Positions 63,728 to 64,000 of a stretch of 64,000 nucleotides of DNA are shown one piece after another. Source of the DNA: Laspinema olomoucense D3b (GTDB taxonomy: Bacteria > Cyanobacteriota > Cyanobacteriia > Cyanobacteriales > Laspinemataceae); assembly GCF_025370785.1 (NCBI RefSeq), contig NZ_JAMXFA010000002.1, forward strand, positions 1 through 64,000, given 5' to 3'. How positions within the stretch are numbered: the stretch's first letter is position 1; the number at the start of each line of letters is the position of its first letter. Under the pieces are notes generated by a model. That model was not told the origin of the DNA and did not search any database. It saw only the letters and a list, made by a program, of their open reading frames with translations. The translations under genes and the position numbers were made by a program.

Positions 63728-64000
63728 ATGTCTGAAGCTTTTTTACTCAGCCGAATTCTGCTTAAATTTGACCCGGAATCCCAGGAACGGCTGGGAGATT
63801 TATCCGCCGTTGCCTTTACTCCCGATGGTTCATTATGGGTTGGTTCCGATGAATTACTAACTCTGGAACGGCTTTCGGTGATTGAACCTTATGTTTATGG
63901 AAATCATCAACCCTTTGAAATCGGAGAATTGATCGAGTTATCTAATCACGAAGAGGAAATCGATATCGAAGGAATGGATTACTCGGAGGGCTACCTCTGG
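63728..64000 (+). CDS. DUF3616 protein (partial, runs off window)
   Basis: The 91 visible codons start at ATG 63728: MSEAFLLSRILLKFDPESQE, then AFTPDGSLWVGSDELLTLER, and EEEIDIEGMDYSEGYLW at the window edge. This is the N-terminus of DUF3616, a beta-propeller-like cyanobacterial and proteobacterial family without established function. The 3' end is outside the window. Confidence 0.85.
   Translation, partial: MSEAFLLSRILLKFDPESQERLGDLSAVAFTPDGSLWVGSDELLTLERLSVIEPYVYGNHQPFEIGELIELSNHEEEIDIEGMDYSEGYLW

Overview
The window is chromosomal DNA from a cyanobacterium. The HIP1 palindrome GCGATCGC and its GGCGATCGCC variants occur throughout. The gene set includes Psb34, DUF4327, DUF3616, a ThiO-ThiG fusion, a BchH/CobN-type chelatase, XisH/XisI and a SpkB-like kinase with pentapeptide repeats. 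Many intergenic palindromes and 9-bp minisatellites, plus the gene mix, suggest a large-genome filamentous Oscillatoriales member (Oscillatoria/Laspinema-like). That placement is inference. No tRNA, rRNA, CRISPR array, prophage or full-length insertion sequence was seen.

Layout. 1-11.98 kb: KtrA-type RCK protein, a molybdopterin oxidoreductase, aldehyde dehydrogenase, a repeat lipoprotein, a Uma2 nuclease, a 1240-aa chelatase large subunit, a membrane-anchored receiver-like protein, a secreted hypothetical and an LprI-like protein. 12-22.2 kb: transglutaminase-DUF2126 fusion, Met-rich zinc-ribbon protein, small hypotheticals, DUF2267 protein and a large GHL10-type glycosidase-like protein. 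22.5-30.3 kb: an accessory (defence-type) region with DUF4926, a PIN toxin wrecked by a 22-bp insertion, its intact antitoxin, an MmeI-like adenine methyltransferase, an Rpn nuclease, a divergent XisH/XisI pair, a GIY-YIG nuclease, a Uma2 protein and a decayed gene tail. 30.5-38.3 kb: TPR proteins, an ISE2/Ski2-type RNA helicase and psb34. 39-46.9 kb: ThiO-ThiG, a 2Fe-2S ferredoxin, citramalate synthase, a DUF3419 protein and an HTH-NB-ARC ATPase. 48-58.3 kb: DUF4327, an FHA kinase and PP2C phosphatase operon, YciI, a MITE-like element, PheT, a SpkB-like kinase and DUF427. 58.8-64 kb: RecQ with two HRDC domains, an ABM-like protein, an alpha-solenoid repeat protein and the start of a DUF3616 gene.

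Working together. The PP2C phosphatase and FHA kinase lie in tandem with a terminator/anti-terminator-like pair of hairpins between them, which suggests coupled control of Ser/Thr phosphorylation. The methyltransferase and GIY-YIG nuclease look like the modification and cleavage halves of one restriction-type system, now split by Rpn and XisHI. Thiamine thiazole synthesis (ThiO-ThiG) and citramalate-route isoleucine synthesis (CimA) are housekeeping. Small mobile sequences are a recurring theme: 9-bp minisatellites, including ones inside reading frames; palindromic GC-rich repeats; a 397-bp inverted-repeat element; and a 22-bp insertion that inactivates a gene.
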